A stretch of DNA of 64,000 bases, taken from contig CAYTGM010000002.1 in the NCBI GenBank assembly GCA_964437365.1, positions 322,652-386,651 on the forward strand, given 5' to 3'. The stretch is from CAYTGM01 sp964437365. GTDB taxonomy: Bacteria; Sumerlaeota; Sumerlaeia; SLMS01. The first letter of the stretch is position 1; every line of letters starts with the position of its first letter. Made by a program: the position numbers and the translations under genes. Under the pieces are notes generated by a model. The model had not been told where the DNA came from. It did not search any database and saw nothing but the letters and a program-made list of their open reading frames with translations. This document shows, piece by piece, positions 9,407 through 19,026 of the stretch.

Positions 9407-10645
9407 TCAGGAAATGACACCCACTTTATTGAAACTTCGGCCAAGAATGTTTTCGTGGGGCTCCTTGAGGCAATGATCGAGAATCTCTCCATACAGTTGC
9501 CGAAAATCCGTCTCATGCGCCAGATCACCCTCCTCAAGATCCTTGAGATTAGGCGATTTACCGTAAATTCCGGGTTGAACCATGCCGCCAGCCATGAAGA
9601 CGGGGCCTGCAGTTCCATGGTCCGTTCCACCGCTTTTGTTTTCTTCCACCCTTCGGCCAAATTCTGAGAAACAGAGGATCGTTGTGCGATCGTAAACCTT
9701 TAAACTTTTCAAGTCCTGAACAAAGGCAAGAAGTGACGAAGAGAACTGCTGCAAGAGGTTCCTGTGAAGACCCGACTGCTGGGCGTGTGTATCAAATCCG
9801 GAGATGGAACTGTAATATATCCGCGTATTCAAATCGCTGGCGATCAGGCTGGATATCGTTTTCAGAGATCGAGCCAGTTGATTTTGTGGATATTCAACGC
9901 CCCGGGTACTGCTCTTAACTTTGCGAATTACCTGGGAAGATTCTAATGCATTGAGCGACGTCCGGTTTAAGAAAGCAAGGTTTGAATTTGATGCTGGTGA
10001 AGAGGCTTCGTGTATAGCGCGAAACTCCTGTTCACTGGACCCGAGTTGCTCTCCCAGCCATCTGAACCGTGATGGATCATTGAAGGAGACTCCAATACCT
10101 TCCTTGCCTGCGAAAGCCTGTGGACGTTCCGTGCCAATGTTGACTGCAGCGTGAGGATCTGGGCATCCGCTGCATTGAGCATCGAAATACTTCCCAATCC
10201 ACCCTTTCGTTTCATAATTCTCAGAGTCAGAAGCCGTCTGCCAGATTTCCATTGATCGAAAATGTGATCGGTTCGGGTTTGGATATCCAACGTTATTCAC
10301 AAGAGCGAGATCTCCATCATCGAAAAGACGCTTCAAATCCGTACAGGATTCGTGCAGGCCTAATTCATCGGAGATTTTCAGGAGCGATGATTTCTTTTGT
10401 GCAAGACGCGGACGGCTCTTATAGTAAATGTCATTATTGTAGGGAACGACTGTGTTCAGTCCATCGTTCCCTCCACCCAGCTGAATGATGATCGTGATCG
10501 GTGCATCCGCTGCATTTGACCCTTTAAGAGCTCTCCTGGATTGAGGGCCCGCCGTCAGGAAAGAAGGGACAGTGAGCGCTGTACTTGTGATCAGACCTGC
10601 CTTGAGAAAGTCGCGACGTGAGAATATATACTTTTGATCTTTCAT
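9407..10645 (-). CDS. DUF1501 protein, Tat-exported
   Basis: From the ATG at 10645 (AAAGG just upstream) this is a 412-residue protein with a textbook twin-arginine signal, SRRDFLKAGLITSTALTVPS, so it is exported folded, perhaps with a bound metal. The DUF1501 family has an alkaline-phosphatase/sulfatase-like fold; its motifs IIIQLGGGNDGLNTVVPY, PNPNRSHFRSMEIWQTA and CFSEFGRRVEEN with GGTDHG are all present. No activity has been established for the family. It follows the DUF1800 gene by 32 bp, an association found across Planctomycetota and several other phyla. A longer start at 10684 would overlap the DUF1800 stop and spoil the signal peptide. Confidence 0.92.
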   Translation of the reverse strand: MKDQKYIFSRRDFLKAGLITSTALTVPSFLTAGPQSRRALKGSNAADAPITIIIQLGGGNDGLNTVVPYNNDIYYKSRPRLAQKKSSLLKISDELGLHESCTDLKRLFDDGDLALVNNVGYPNPNRSHFRSMEIWQTASDSENYETKGWIGKYFDAQCSGCPDPHAAVNIGTERPQAFAGKEGIGVSFNDPSRFRWLGEQLGSSEQEFRAIHEASSPASNSNLAFLNRTSLNALESSQVIRKVKSSTRGVEYPQNQLARSLKTISSLIASDLNTRIYYSSISGFDTHAQQSGLHRNLLQQFSSSLLAFVQDLKSLKVYDRTTILCFSEFGRRVEENKSGGTDHGTAGPVFMAGGMVQPGIYGKSPNLKDLEEGDLAHETDFRQLYGEILDHCLKEPHENILGRSFNKVGVIS

Positions 10646-10677
10646 GGATTTGCCTTTCTGTTGATGTGCCTGATATC

Positions 10678-12195
10678 TCAGCACAACTGATATTCAGGAA
10701 GTGAAAGAAGCAGATGCAGCGAGGCTCTCAACTGGTCTTCGTTCAAATCATTCGCTTTGACTGTCTGCTGCTCATCCTTCTTCCCAAACAAAGACTGATA
10801 GAGAAGAGACTTTTGAGCGGAGGTCAGTTCTCTTGAAAGGAAGTGGGCGCATAGTTCGTTAATGCAATCGACGGGACTCTTGCCAGAAAGTCCTGCCTTG
10901 AAACCACTCAAATCATAGGCTCTCTTTTCAATCCTTTGCTGTCTTCGTTTTTCTCTTAGGGCTGCGCGGCTGGGTTGCACTTCATCAAGATCCATTTCCA
11001 CTTCCTGGACAACTCTTCTTCCAGAAAGTATATACGCAGGGATGTTCTGTCGAAGAAGAACCGTGTCTGTATTGATCCACGCCTGCCCACCTTCCCACCC
11101 CTTGACGTTAGGAGGGTAAAAGAGCTCTTGTCCCAATCCTTTTAATGCCATTCGAACAAGGTATGGTTCAGGGTTTTGGATTCCAAGTTGATCTTCCAGC
11201 ATGAGCCAGAATTGCACGGGGGATTTAATCTGGGTGGCAATGACGTGATCAGAATAGAATTCTTCACTCATGAAAATCTGATGCAAGAGAGGACGAAGCT
11301 CGTAATTGTTTTCTCGCAGTGTTTGTGCGAGTTCTTCAACCAGGTTCGAGTCGGGCGATTCATAAACGAAATACTCCCAAAGTTTGCGGGAAATAAATCG
11401 GCTTGTTGCTTCCTGCTCAAAAATAATGTCTATAATATCCCTGCCATCAAGATCTCCTTCATGTCCCAGGAAGCGCTTTGGCCCATAATCGTGCTGTTGA
11501 GAGATGAATTTGAATTCTCCATTCACTTCTGTATAACCTGTAAAGGCTCTTGCTGCTTCCTTGATATCTTCTTCTGTATAGTTTCCAATACCCAGGGTAA
11601 AGAGCTCCATCAGCTCTCTTGCCCAGTTTTCATTCGGGCGACCTTTACGATTTTGCTTGTTGTTGAGATAGTTGAGCATGGCAGGAGACTTCCCAACCTC
11701 GAAAACCAGGGTCTTGAAGTTGCCTGTAGCATTCTCACGAAAGATCTGATTCAGCTCTTGATTGAACTCAGCATCCTTAACCTTTTTCGCGGATGTCGCA
11801 AAGTGACTGTGCCAGAAGAGAACCATCTTTTCCTGAAGTGGCGATGGAGTGTCCCGCATGGAGTCCAGCCACCAGCTTTGCAGTTCCTGCACTTCCTGAC
11901 GGGCCTCTTTGAAGATTTTCCTCACCATCATCTGGCGCTCTTCCCGAGGCAAATCCATAAGCTCCTTGCGAAATAATTCTCTGTCTATCACAGGCGACTT
12001 CACAGGTGCATGTTGCTGTCTCTTGCCAATCCTCTCATGGTTGAGGAAGAGCTCAACCGAGGGGGAATGGCCAACCTTGATCAAATGGGAGAGGCTGCTT
12101 CGTGGGATTCCAAAACCCGCACGATTCAATAAATGACGTGCTTCTCTTTTGCTCCAGGGTGCGCTGGCAGAACGAGTGGCGAGGGAATAAGACAT
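10678..12195 (-). CDS. DUF1800 domain protein
   Basis: This is a 505-residue member of the DUF1800 family, almost always paired with DUF1501 as here. I start it at the ATG at 12195, which has AGGAG 10 bases upstream, rather than the 12225 start. Recognisable blocks are REARHLLNRAGFGIPRSSL, MVLFWHSHFATSAKKV, NENWARELMELFTLGIGNY and YTEEDIKEAARAFTGY, then PPNVKGWEGGQAWINT. No signal peptide is obvious in this start region, unlike its partner. The biochemical role of the family is unknown; co-occurrence with a Tat-exported phosphatase-fold protein suggests an envelope function. Confidence 0.92.
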   Translation of the reverse strand: MSYSLATRSASAPWSKREARHLLNRAGFGIPRSSLSHLIKVGHSPSVELFLNHERIGKRQQHAPVKSPVIDRELFRKELMDLPREERQMMVRKIFKEARQEVQELQSWWLDSMRDTPSPLQEKMVLFWHSHFATSAKKVKDAEFNQELNQIFRENATGNFKTLVFEVGKSPAMLNYLNNKQNRKGRPNENWARELMELFTLGIGNYTEEDIKEAARAFTGYTEVNGEFKFISQQHDYGPKRFLGHEGDLDGRDIIDIIFEQEATSRFISRKLWEYFVYESPDSNLVEELAQTLRENNYELRPLLHQIFMSEEFYSDHVIATQIKSPVQFWLMLEDQLGIQNPEPYLVRMALKGLGQELFYPPNVKGWEGGQAWINTDTVLLRQNIPAYILSGRRVVQEVEMDLDEVQPSRAALREKRRQQRIEKRAYDLSGFKAGLSGKSPVDCINELCAHFLSRELTSAQKSLLYQSLFGKKDEQQTVKANDLNEDQLRASLHLLLSLPEYQLC

Positions 12196-12391
12196 GTGAC
12201 CGTTTCTCCTGATGACTGCGCACACTCATCTCAAGAACAATTCCTGACGAAAAATACTAACGGGTCTTTGAGGATAACTCAATTGAATTCAGTCACCTGT
12301 ATGGAAACCAGGCGATTTGAGTGAACGGCCGGAGAGCGATGTGTACCAGCAAAGTGTACGATATCGGCAGGTTTGTGTTCGTTAAGAGAAA

Positions 12392-13564
12392 TTAATTCTG
12401 TGTGCGAGTGAAAATCCGCAGCAGCTTGTTGCCGGTGCTGGAAAGTGAAAAGATGTCGGCTCTTTCAAGGCCCTTTTGAGAAAGCGATTTGCTTTTCGAT
12501 GGATCGTTCAAAAGGCTCTGGATGGTTTCTCCCCAGGGCATCGCATCATCTGGGTTCAGAAACATCGCTGCGTTGCCGGCAACTTCACGACAGACTTGTA
12601 TATCAGACGCCAGGATAGGCAGGCCATGAGCCATTGCCTCAATCAAAGGAATTCCGAATCCTTCTCCTCTCGAAGGAAAAACCATCAGGTCGGCCGACTG
12701 TAGAATCCTCGAAATGGCACTTCTGCTCAGTCTCTCTTTAATAGCCAGTTCGACTTCAGACCCTGTAAAAAGCTTCTCCACATCTGCACGCTGTTCCTTT
12801 CCAACACCAATCAGGACCAGTCTTGTTTCAGGCGCATGCTTCAGTGCCTTTGCAAGGAGTTCATGGTTCTTTCGCTTTTCTCCACTGGCAATATAGACGA
12901 CTGTTTTCGTAGAGGCTCTTTCCTTCATGAAACTTTCTGGGGTCGGTTTCGGACTGATGGGGTGGTAAACATAGTCTGTCCGAAACTCAGGCCTTAAATA
13001 CTTCAGAGCGTCTTCCTTCGCTGCTTTTGAAGGAAAGATAAGCATATCTGCGCGTTTTGCCATAAGATGCATCTGGATCTTCAGGTAGGTCCTGAAGGCG
13101 AATTGATAGGACTCCGGCTGTTGCCATACAAGCGCATCATGGATCATCACAACATGCCTGCAGGACGCTGGTGTAAATGTGGGCCCAAAAAAGGAAGGAG
13201 AGTATAACAGATCGCAGCCGTTTGTTTTGATAATGGTTTGGAGTCTTGTATGGGTCCAGAGTTCTTCCTGGGGATGATTCTCCGGGCAGACCTTAGTATC
13301 GATGATCTTGAAATGAGCAAAACGTTTCCACGCTCTTCTAAGGGAGGTCGATCTGAGAGAAGGTGAAAAACGCAAAACGTATATTTGTGGGCTGATTTGA
13401 TTCTTCTTCAGGCGTTCATCGAGAGTGGTGTGCAAAGCCAGGAGTTGCAGATATATTGAGCGTCCAACACCCGTGGGCTTACCTGTAAATCTCCTCGCAT
13501 CGATGAGAACCTTCAGGGTTTGATGGTCTCTCTTCGATTTCCCGTTGGAGGCTGTTGTAGACAA
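12392..13564 (-). CDS. Family 4-type glycosyltransferase (GT-B)
   Basis: This 390-residue protein has the GT-B layout. The N-terminal half starts LKVLIDARRFTGKPTGVGR, the acceptor-side domain opening seen in mannosyl- and glucosyltransferases that recognise GVGR. The C-terminal half has VVYIASGEKRKNHELLAKAL, VLIGVGKEQ, and the nucleotide-sugar motif SRGEGFGIPLIEAMAHGLPI with the EX7E glutamates. No membrane segment is seen, so it acts in the cytoplasm on a nucleotide-sugar donor; the glycan is unknown. It follows the ptsN-like gene by 6 bp on the same strand, which suggests cotranscription. Confidence 0.9.
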   Translation of the reverse strand: MSTTASNGKSKRDHQTLKVLIDARRFTGKPTGVGRSIYLQLLALHTTLDERLKKNQISPQIYVLRFSPSLRSTSLRRAWKRFAHFKIIDTKVCPENHPQEELWTHTRLQTIIKTNGCDLLYSPSFFGPTFTPASCRHVVMIHDALVWQQPESYQFAFRTYLKIQMHLMAKRADMLIFPSKAAKEDALKYLRPEFRTDYVYHPISPKPTPESFMKERASTKTVVYIASGEKRKNHELLAKALKHAPETRLVLIGVGKEQRADVEKLFTGSEVELAIKERLSRSAISRILQSADLMVFPSRGEGFGIPLIEAMAHGLPILASDIQVCREVAGNAAMFLNPDDAMPWGETIQSLLNDPSKSKSLSQKGLERADIFSLSSTGNKLLRIFTRTQN

Positions 13565-13570
13565 ATGGAA

Positions 13571-14041
13571 TTAACCTGTGAGAATTCCTGATGAACTAAC
13601 AAAGAGGTCACGAATCTCTTCAGGAGAGTTGGCCTCCAGAATCTTTTGTTGTGTTTCTTCGTTCTTGAGCTTCGTAACAAGCTTCGCGAGAATCTTGAGG
13701 AAATCTGCGGATTGAGTGTTATTACAGCCGATCATGATGACGATGTGCGTCGGCTTTCCATCGAGTGATTCAAAATCAACACCCTCCCGGCTGCGTCCGA
13801 TAGCCGCCGTGAAATCCTTGATGCTTGCGATTTTGACGTGGGGGATAGCCATACCTGCCCCAACGCCCGTCGAGACAGCTTTCTCCCGCTCAATAATCTT
13901 CTGTCTTAGTTCATCTTTATCTGTAATGTTCTTCGATGTTGAAAGAAGCCCAATGAGCTCATCGAGAACATCTTCTTTTTTTTCACTCTTAAGATCGCAA
14001 ATTCGATCAATGGAGATCAAGGATTTCGGATCCAGTGTCAT
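13571..14041 (-). CDS. PTS EIIA type-2 domain protein (PtsN-like)
   Basis: This is a 156-residue single EIIA domain of the fructose/mannitol class. The phosphoryl-acceptor histidine is H68 in GMAIPHVK, preceded by the usual REKAVSTGVGAG. Downstream, HIVIMIGCNNTQSADFLKIL matches the helix pair of the family. With no transporter EIIB or EIIC nearby, a regulatory (EIIA-Ntr) role is more likely than sugar import. It sits 6 bp upstream of a glycosyltransferase, so it may be coupled to envelope polysaccharide synthesis. The phosphodonor (EI/HPr or PtsP/NPr) is not in the window. Confidence 0.88.
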   Translation of the reverse strand: MTLDPKSLISIDRICDLKSEKKEDVLDELIGLLSTSKNITDKDELRQKIIEREKAVSTGVGAGMAIPHVKIASIKDFTAAIGRSREGVDFESLDGKPTHIVIMIGCNNTQSADFLKILAKLVTKLKNEETQQKILEANSPEEIRDLFVSSSGILTG

Positions 14042-14222
14042 TCAGTTATCCTGATTCTAGCGCATCTAGTCTTCAACCACGTTACATGGAGGGATCCATT
14101 AACGGGTTCTGAGGTCAGAGGTCAAGCATGGGCTGAAAGATCGAGGGTCATGTGACTTTATTAGACTAAACCCCTTTTTCAGGTCATCCTCGGCACTCTT
14201 GGCGAGTCGTCGACGAATCAGG

Positions 14223-15812
14223 TCAAGTCACCCCAAAAGCCTTTTTGTACTCTTTCGCTCTTGAAGTAATCGCCTGTTTCGTCTCTTTGTCGAGTCTTTC
14301 CACATTCCTGTACATCATCCCCATTCGATGGTTGTCTTCGAAAGCCTCCTGGTGCCTGATCAGGAAATCCCAGAAGAAAACTGTGAAAGGGCATGCCTTC
14401 TCGCCAGTTTTCTCTTTGGGAGAGTAGGGACAATCTTTACAGTAGTTACTCATTCTGTCAATATATGCACCAGATGCTGAGTAAGGTTTTGTTCCCACAA
14501 CACCACCGTCCGCATGCATGACCATTCCAAGAGTATTCGGTAGCGTCACCCAGTCGATCCCGTCGATATACATTCCGAGGTACCAGTCGCTGATTGTCTC
14601 CGGGTTAATTCCAGAAACTAATGCAAAATTCCCCGTAACCATCAAGCGTTGTATATGATGTCCATAGCTATGCTCGACGACCTGCCCAATGGAATGATGT
14701 ATACAAGCCATATCTGTTTCACCATCCCAGTAGAAGCCAGGAAGTTTTCCCTTCTCTTTCAGGCCATTACGCTTTCTATAGCCCTTTCCTTCATGCCAAT
14801 AGACACCCCTGATGAATTCTCGCCAGCCTAAGATTTGTCTGATGAACCCTTCCACACTATTGATAGGAGCCGAACCTCTCATGTAAGCCTCCTCCCCTTT
14901 CTCAATGCACCGACGAGGGTTCAGGAGCTTTGTGTTCAGGAGAGGCGATATATGGGAATGGAAAAGCCACGGTTCTTCCGCGACCATGACATCCTGCCAG
15001 GGGCCAAAGTTCTCCAGCCTGTATCTGATAAAATGGCTCAAAGCTTTTTCTGCATCATCAGCTGTAACGGGCCAGGCAAAGTCATCCACAGAGCCTGGAA
15101 GATCAGGAAGTTGCTTCTTCACCAGGCTGATCACTTCTCTCGTTATCTCATCAGAATCTATGCGAAATGGTGGAGGAGGATCAGGAATATTGTTTGAATA
15201 TTTTTCCCTGTTCTCTTTGTCAAAATTCCACTGCCCCTTCAGAGGCTTCTTTTTTTCGTCCATTAAAATATTATACTTTTGGCGCATCTCGCGGTAGAAA
15301 TACTCCATTACGAGGGACTTGCGTCCTTTTGCCCATTCACCAAATTCCTCGGTTGAACACAGAAAATGCGTGTCTTTATAGAGCTTCAGCTCTTTGCCAG
15401 TCTCATCGCAGGCCGTTTTCAGCTTTTCCAGAACTCGCCAGTCTCCGGGGCGGGTGGCTGACACAAACTCCGGATGATGGGTATTTATTGCTCTCTTAAT
15501 CTCTTCCTCGAAACCGCCTCTGTTGTTCTTATCATCCAGTGTTATATACCTGACATGATATCCTTCATCTGCAAGATCTCTGGCGAAATGCCGCATCGCA
15601 GAAAGAAAAAAGACGGTGCGCTGAACATGGCTGAGAGGCTCAATGGATTCTTCCTTTACCTCCATCATCAGGATCAGGGTTTCGTCTTTGTTGATCGACT
15701 CAAATGAGGATGTACCAATGGTCAGCTGATCTCCGAAGATGACAAGCATCTCCTTTGGTTTCTTCAATTCAGGAAGCTTCGTTTTGAAGGCTCTTTTCTT
15801 CTCTGGTGACAT
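14223..15812 (-). CDS. Iron-sulfur cryptochrome/photolyase-like protein (PhrB/FeS-BCP type)
   Basis: The 529-residue protein matches the deoxyribodipyrimidine photolyase-related (FeS bacterial cryptochrome and photolyase) family, of which Agrobacterium PhrB is a (6-4) photolyase. The N-terminal antenna domain starts EMLVIFGDQLTIGTSSF; the FAD domain carries VEGFIRQILGWREFIRG and HSYGHHIQRLMVTGNFAL. Four cysteines suited to the [4Fe-4S] cluster are present: one in DMACIHHS and three in YCKDCPYSPKEKTGEKACPF. It likely repairs UV photoproducts with light. Its start codon follows the pdeM stop codon directly (TGAATG), so it is the third gene of a helicase-phosphoesterase-photolyase operon. Confidence 0.93.
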   Translation of the reverse strand: MSPEKKRAFKTKLPELKKPKEMLVIFGDQLTIGTSSFESINKDETLILMMEVKEESIEPLSHVQRTVFFLSAMRHFARDLADEGYHVRYITLDDKNNRGGFEEEIKRAINTHHPEFVSATRPGDWRVLEKLKTACDETGKELKLYKDTHFLCSTEEFGEWAKGRKSLVMEYFYREMRQKYNILMDEKKKPLKGQWNFDKENREKYSNNIPDPPPPFRIDSDEITREVISLVKKQLPDLPGSVDDFAWPVTADDAEKALSHFIRYRLENFGPWQDVMVAEEPWLFHSHISPLLNTKLLNPRRCIEKGEEAYMRGSAPINSVEGFIRQILGWREFIRGVYWHEGKGYRKRNGLKEKGKLPGFYWDGETDMACIHHSIGQVVEHSYGHHIQRLMVTGNFALVSGINPETISDWYLGMYIDGIDWVTLPNTLGMVMHADGGVVGTKPYSASGAYIDRMSNYCKDCPYSPKEKTGEKACPFTVFFWDFLIRHQEAFEDNHRMGMMYRNVERLDKETKQAITSRAKEYKKAFGVT

Positions 15813-16487
15813 TCAGAAACTCTCGGATTCGCGTAAGTGTTGTGGAAGTTCTATGACCTCTGTATGAGCGCAAAGAAAGATGCGTTCCGGGTCATTGAGC
15901 TCCACATAGTGCTTGCCTGTGAATGATCCAAATGAAGGTAGCACGGCGTAACTCTCATAAAAGGCAAAACAGGGAAGTTTAAGTTTATCACCTGCCTTTC
16001 TTCTCAATTGGATACCTGGGTGAAGGTGCCCGCACAGAGTATATCCATCATCTGAAGTTCTGGGAAAGTGTGAGAAAACAAAAGGAGGACAAACAAGTTC
16101 CTCACGATAGATTCTGAAGCCCAGCTCTTTCGGCGGGTCTCCAGCATGTTTGTCATGGTTGCCTGAAATAAGGTGCAGCTCCAGGTTCTCCTGACTTTCA
16201 GTCCAATGCTTCAGAAGACGATGGACATCTTTGGTCTGACTTTCTCGACTGTGAAAAAAGTCTCCCAGGATATACAGACGTTTCGGTCTGTATAAGTCAC
16301 AAATTATTGAAAGTTGTTGAAGGTCTTTCTCAGTGCTTCCGGTTGGAACAGGCAAACCCTGCTGACGAAAGCTTGCTCCTTTTCCGAAGTGAGGATCAGC
16401 GATAATCAGTGCCTCCTGCTCGTGCCAGAGCATGGCTCGGTCGGCGAGTAGGTCGAGTGTCTGGTTCTTCCATTCAATTCGAAGCAA
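15813..16487 (-). CDS. pdeM: Ligase-associated DNA damage response phosphoesterase PdeM
   Basis: This 224-residue calcineurin-like phosphoesterase carries all metal motifs: ADPHFGKG (DxH), LGDFFHSR (GD), ISGNHDKH (GNHD) and CGHLHPGI (GHxH). The pattern around ADPHFGKGASFRQ is typical of PdeM, which in many bacteria is encoded with an Lhr-type helicase, an MBL-fold nuclease and an ATP-dependent ligase. Here it overlaps the helicase by 14 bp, confirming the link, but the ligase and MBL nuclease genes are absent and a photolyase takes the next position. It probably acts as a nuclease or phosphodiesterase in DNA repair. Confidence 0.93.
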   Translation of the reverse strand: MLRIEWKNQTLDLLADRAMLWHEQEALIIADPHFGKGASFRQQGLPVPTGSTEKDLQQLSIICDLYRPKRLYILGDFFHSRESQTKDVHRLLKHWTESQENLELHLISGNHDKHAGDPPKELGFRIYREELVCPPFVFSHFPRTSDDGYTLCGHLHPGIQLRRKAGDKLKLPCFAFYESYAVLPSFGSFTGKHYVELNDPERIFLCAHTEVIELPQHLRESESF

Positions 16488-18942
16488 GTTGTGTTGTCAC
16501 TCCTGTCATCGTTTCTAATTCACTGATAGCGTCTCTCAATCTGTCCTCTACTTTTTCACTACTTACCATGCTGCGGATACTCTCCGACCAGATCGGAAAG
16601 GAAAGAGGTGTCATTCCTCTCGGAGATTTCTGAAGGATCGTACATTTTGATGAATGATCCAGAGACGAATTCAATCTTGTATATTCCAGTTCATTTTCCA
16701 GAACTTCATTATAGGCCTGTTTTAAAAGCCTGTTCTCAGGGTCAAATCTCGTAAAGACATCGAATAGAAGGTTACTTGATGCCTGCAGTTGACGCATTGA
16801 CTTTTTGCGTGAGGGCAGATCAGGTGCAAGTAGCCCTGCAATCCGTGCGATGGCTCGAAATCTTCCTCGCGCCAGTTCTGTTGCGTTGACACAAGCCATT
16901 AGATCCTCTTTCAAATTCCTCGGAGACAACATCTCACGCCACTCCGTTTCGTTGAGCGAAATTTCTTTAGAAGAAAGAAGCTGAAACCCGTAGTCATTGC
17001 AGAAGGTTGTAATGGTGACAGGCGAAAGTCTTGATATCCGAAAGGCTGCGAGCGTAACAATCCCCTCATTTGCCAGTCGTCCCGCAAAATTAAACACAAA
17101 ATGAGAATGTCCCTCTTTGACCTTAAAACTTTCTATCAGCAGCTCCGATTCCTTTGGCAGAGCTGACACATTATCCTGGTACATGAGCAGAGGAGTGATC
17201 ATCTCCATTTCAATATCTTTGCAGACTTGTCCTTCAGGGTCTGCTATACGTGCACGGACGTGTTCTGCAAGTAGTGTGGAAAGAGGCATCTTGCCACCCA
17301 TCCATCGAGGTACGCTCTTCGGTTTCTTATGTGAAGATTTGACATAAGCAATACCATTCTTGATTTCTATAAACTGCAGACTCTTTCCCGCAAATAGGAA
17401 AGTCTCTCCGGGGTTAAGCCGTGAAAGATAGAATTCCTCGATACTCCCAAGGCGCCCACCTCTCTTGTACTTTACTTCAAGATGGGAGTCGCTGGTGATT
17501 GTTCCGATAGACATCTTATGCATCCTTCCCACCTTTTCGCTCATCACCTTGAAGTTTCCATTCTTCACGCCGATCTTAGCATATTCTGGATAGGCCTTGA
17601 GCGATTCGCCACCTCTTCCAAGAAAGTCGAGGACCCAATTCCATTCCTCCCGGGAAAGTTGTCTATAGCAGTACGTTTTTCGTATTTCCTTATAAGCATC
17701 CTCTTCTCTGAAACCACCACCCATGGAGAGAGTTACCAGATGCTGGGCGACCACATCCAGACAACCCACAAGAGGAGTGCGTGATTCTATACGTCTTTCC
17801 TGGATCATCTCTCGAGCCGCTGACATCTCGATGAGCTCAAAGGTGTTCGTTGGAACGAAGATAATTCTGCTAGGAGCTCCTGGGCGATGACCTGCTCTAC
17901 CTGCCCGCTGCAGAATTCTGGCCGCTCCTTTGGGGCTTCCAATCTGGATGACCTGATCGACGGGAGAAAAGTCTACTCCCAGATCAAGGGATGATGTAGC
18001 AACGACTGCTCGCAGCGAACCATCGTCGAGACCGTGCTCCACTTTCTTGCGAACGCTCTGGTCGAGCGATCCATGGTGAAGTCCCACTTTTCCTATCAGG
18101 CTCGGATCACTTTCGATAATAGATTGAAACCAGAGCTCGGCCTGACTCCGTGTATTTGTAAAGACAAGAGAAGACTCTGCGCTTCCGATCTTCTCGAGCA
18201 CCTGGTCGAGTTGCTTTAAACCAAGATGACCACCCCATGGAAATGATTCAGCATCCTTTGGAACAAGAGTCTCAATAACGATTTCCTTCTCCTCTTTTCC
18301 CTCGATCAGTCTACCTCTCCCGTCAGATCCCAAAAAGACCTCCAAAGCCTCATCCAGATTACCCAGAGTTGCACTCAATCCCCACTGTCTGACTTCTGGA
18401 GCAATGGTACGAAGTCGAGCGAGACAAAGCTCTGTCTGTACGCCCCGTTTAGTTCCCATGAGCTCGTGCCATTCATCGACGATAATACAACGCAGATCTT
18501 TGAAAAGGTCTCTACAGTTCCCTCGGGCAAGTAAGATAGACAGGCTCTCCGGTGTCGTGACCAGCCCGAATGGCAGACTCTTATTTTGCTTCTGTTTAAG
18601 ATAAGAGGAGGTGTCGCCTGTCCTCAATTCAACGTCGAGGTTCAGACCGAAATCTTCCAGAGGAGCTCTCAATGATTTCACCGTGTCGGTAGCCAGTGCC
18701 CTGAGCGGCGTAATCCAGAGAACTTTGAGAGAGCGACCGTCTCTTTCATTTCCAGGTTCTGGGTCGAGTGCCTCGGCAAGCGGCCCCATCCAGACGGAGA
18801 GTGTTTTTCCCGTACCTGTCGGAGCGTGAACGATCCCCGATTCACCGTTTCTGTAGGCTTTCCAGGTCTCTCGTTGAAAAGAGAAGGGTTGCCAGCCTCT
18901 ATGCTGGAACCATTTCCCGATCAACTTTTCAGCGGAATTCAC
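16474..18942 (-). CDS. Ligase-associated DEXH-box helicase (Lhr-like)
   Basis: About 822 residues from the GTG at 18942 (a TTG at 18963 is also in frame). It is a superfamily 2 helicase of the Lhr/ligase-associated group: Walker A HAPTGTGKT, WITPLRALATDTVKSL (motif Ia), TTPESLSILLAR (Ib), IVDEWHELMGTKRG (DEXH motif II), LSATLGNL (III), then FTNTRSQAELWFQS, ATSSLDLGVDFSPVDQV and QRAGRAGHRPG (motifs IV-VI). The C-terminal 400 residues correspond to the winged-helix and Lhr-core domains. It overlaps pdeM, with which its family is characteristically associated, and would unwind DNA for processing by that phosphoesterase. Confidence 0.93.
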   Translation of the reverse strand: MNSAEKLIGKWFQHRGWQPFSFQRETWKAYRNGESGIVHAPTGTGKTLSVWMGPLAEALDPEPGNERDGRSLKVLWITPLRALATDTVKSLRAPLEDFGLNLDVELRTGDTSSYLKQKQNKSLPFGLVTTPESLSILLARGNCRDLFKDLRCIIVDEWHELMGTKRGVQTELCLARLRTIAPEVRQWGLSATLGNLDEALEVFLGSDGRGRLIEGKEEKEIVIETLVPKDAESFPWGGHLGLKQLDQVLEKIGSAESSLVFTNTRSQAELWFQSIIESDPSLIGKVGLHHGSLDQSVRKKVEHGLDDGSLRAVVATSSLDLGVDFSPVDQVIQIGSPKGAARILQRAGRAGHRPGAPSRIIFVPTNTFELIEMSAAREMIQERRIESRTPLVGCLDVVAQHLVTLSMGGGFREEDAYKEIRKTYCYRQLSREEWNWVLDFLGRGGESLKAYPEYAKIGVKNGNFKVMSEKVGRMHKMSIGTITSDSHLEVKYKRGGRLGSIEEFYLSRLNPGETFLFAGKSLQFIEIKNGIAYVKSSHKKPKSVPRWMGGKMPLSTLLAEHVRARIADPEGQVCKDIEMEMITPLLMYQDNVSALPKESELLIESFKVKEGHSHFVFNFAGRLANEGIVTLAAFRISRLSPVTITTFCNDYGFQLLSSKEISLNETEWREMLSPRNLKEDLMACVNATELARGRFRAIARIAGLLAPDLPSRKKSMRQLQASSNLLFDVFTRFDPENRLLKQAYNEVLENELEYTRLNSSLDHSSKCTILQKSPRGMTPLSFPIWSESIRSMVSSEKVEDRLRDAISELETMTGVTTQLASN

Positions 18943-19026
18943 TTTAATTATGACTCTTCCCAATAATTAAACGGGTCATACATGCCCGCACGAGTAGAAT
19001 TGCAAAAAATCCGCCCGACGGATCGA

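Noticed and set aside
11176..11976. 266-residue plus-strand frame inside the DUF1800 gene
   Set aside because: Fully contained in a recognised gene on the other strand; no independent signal.
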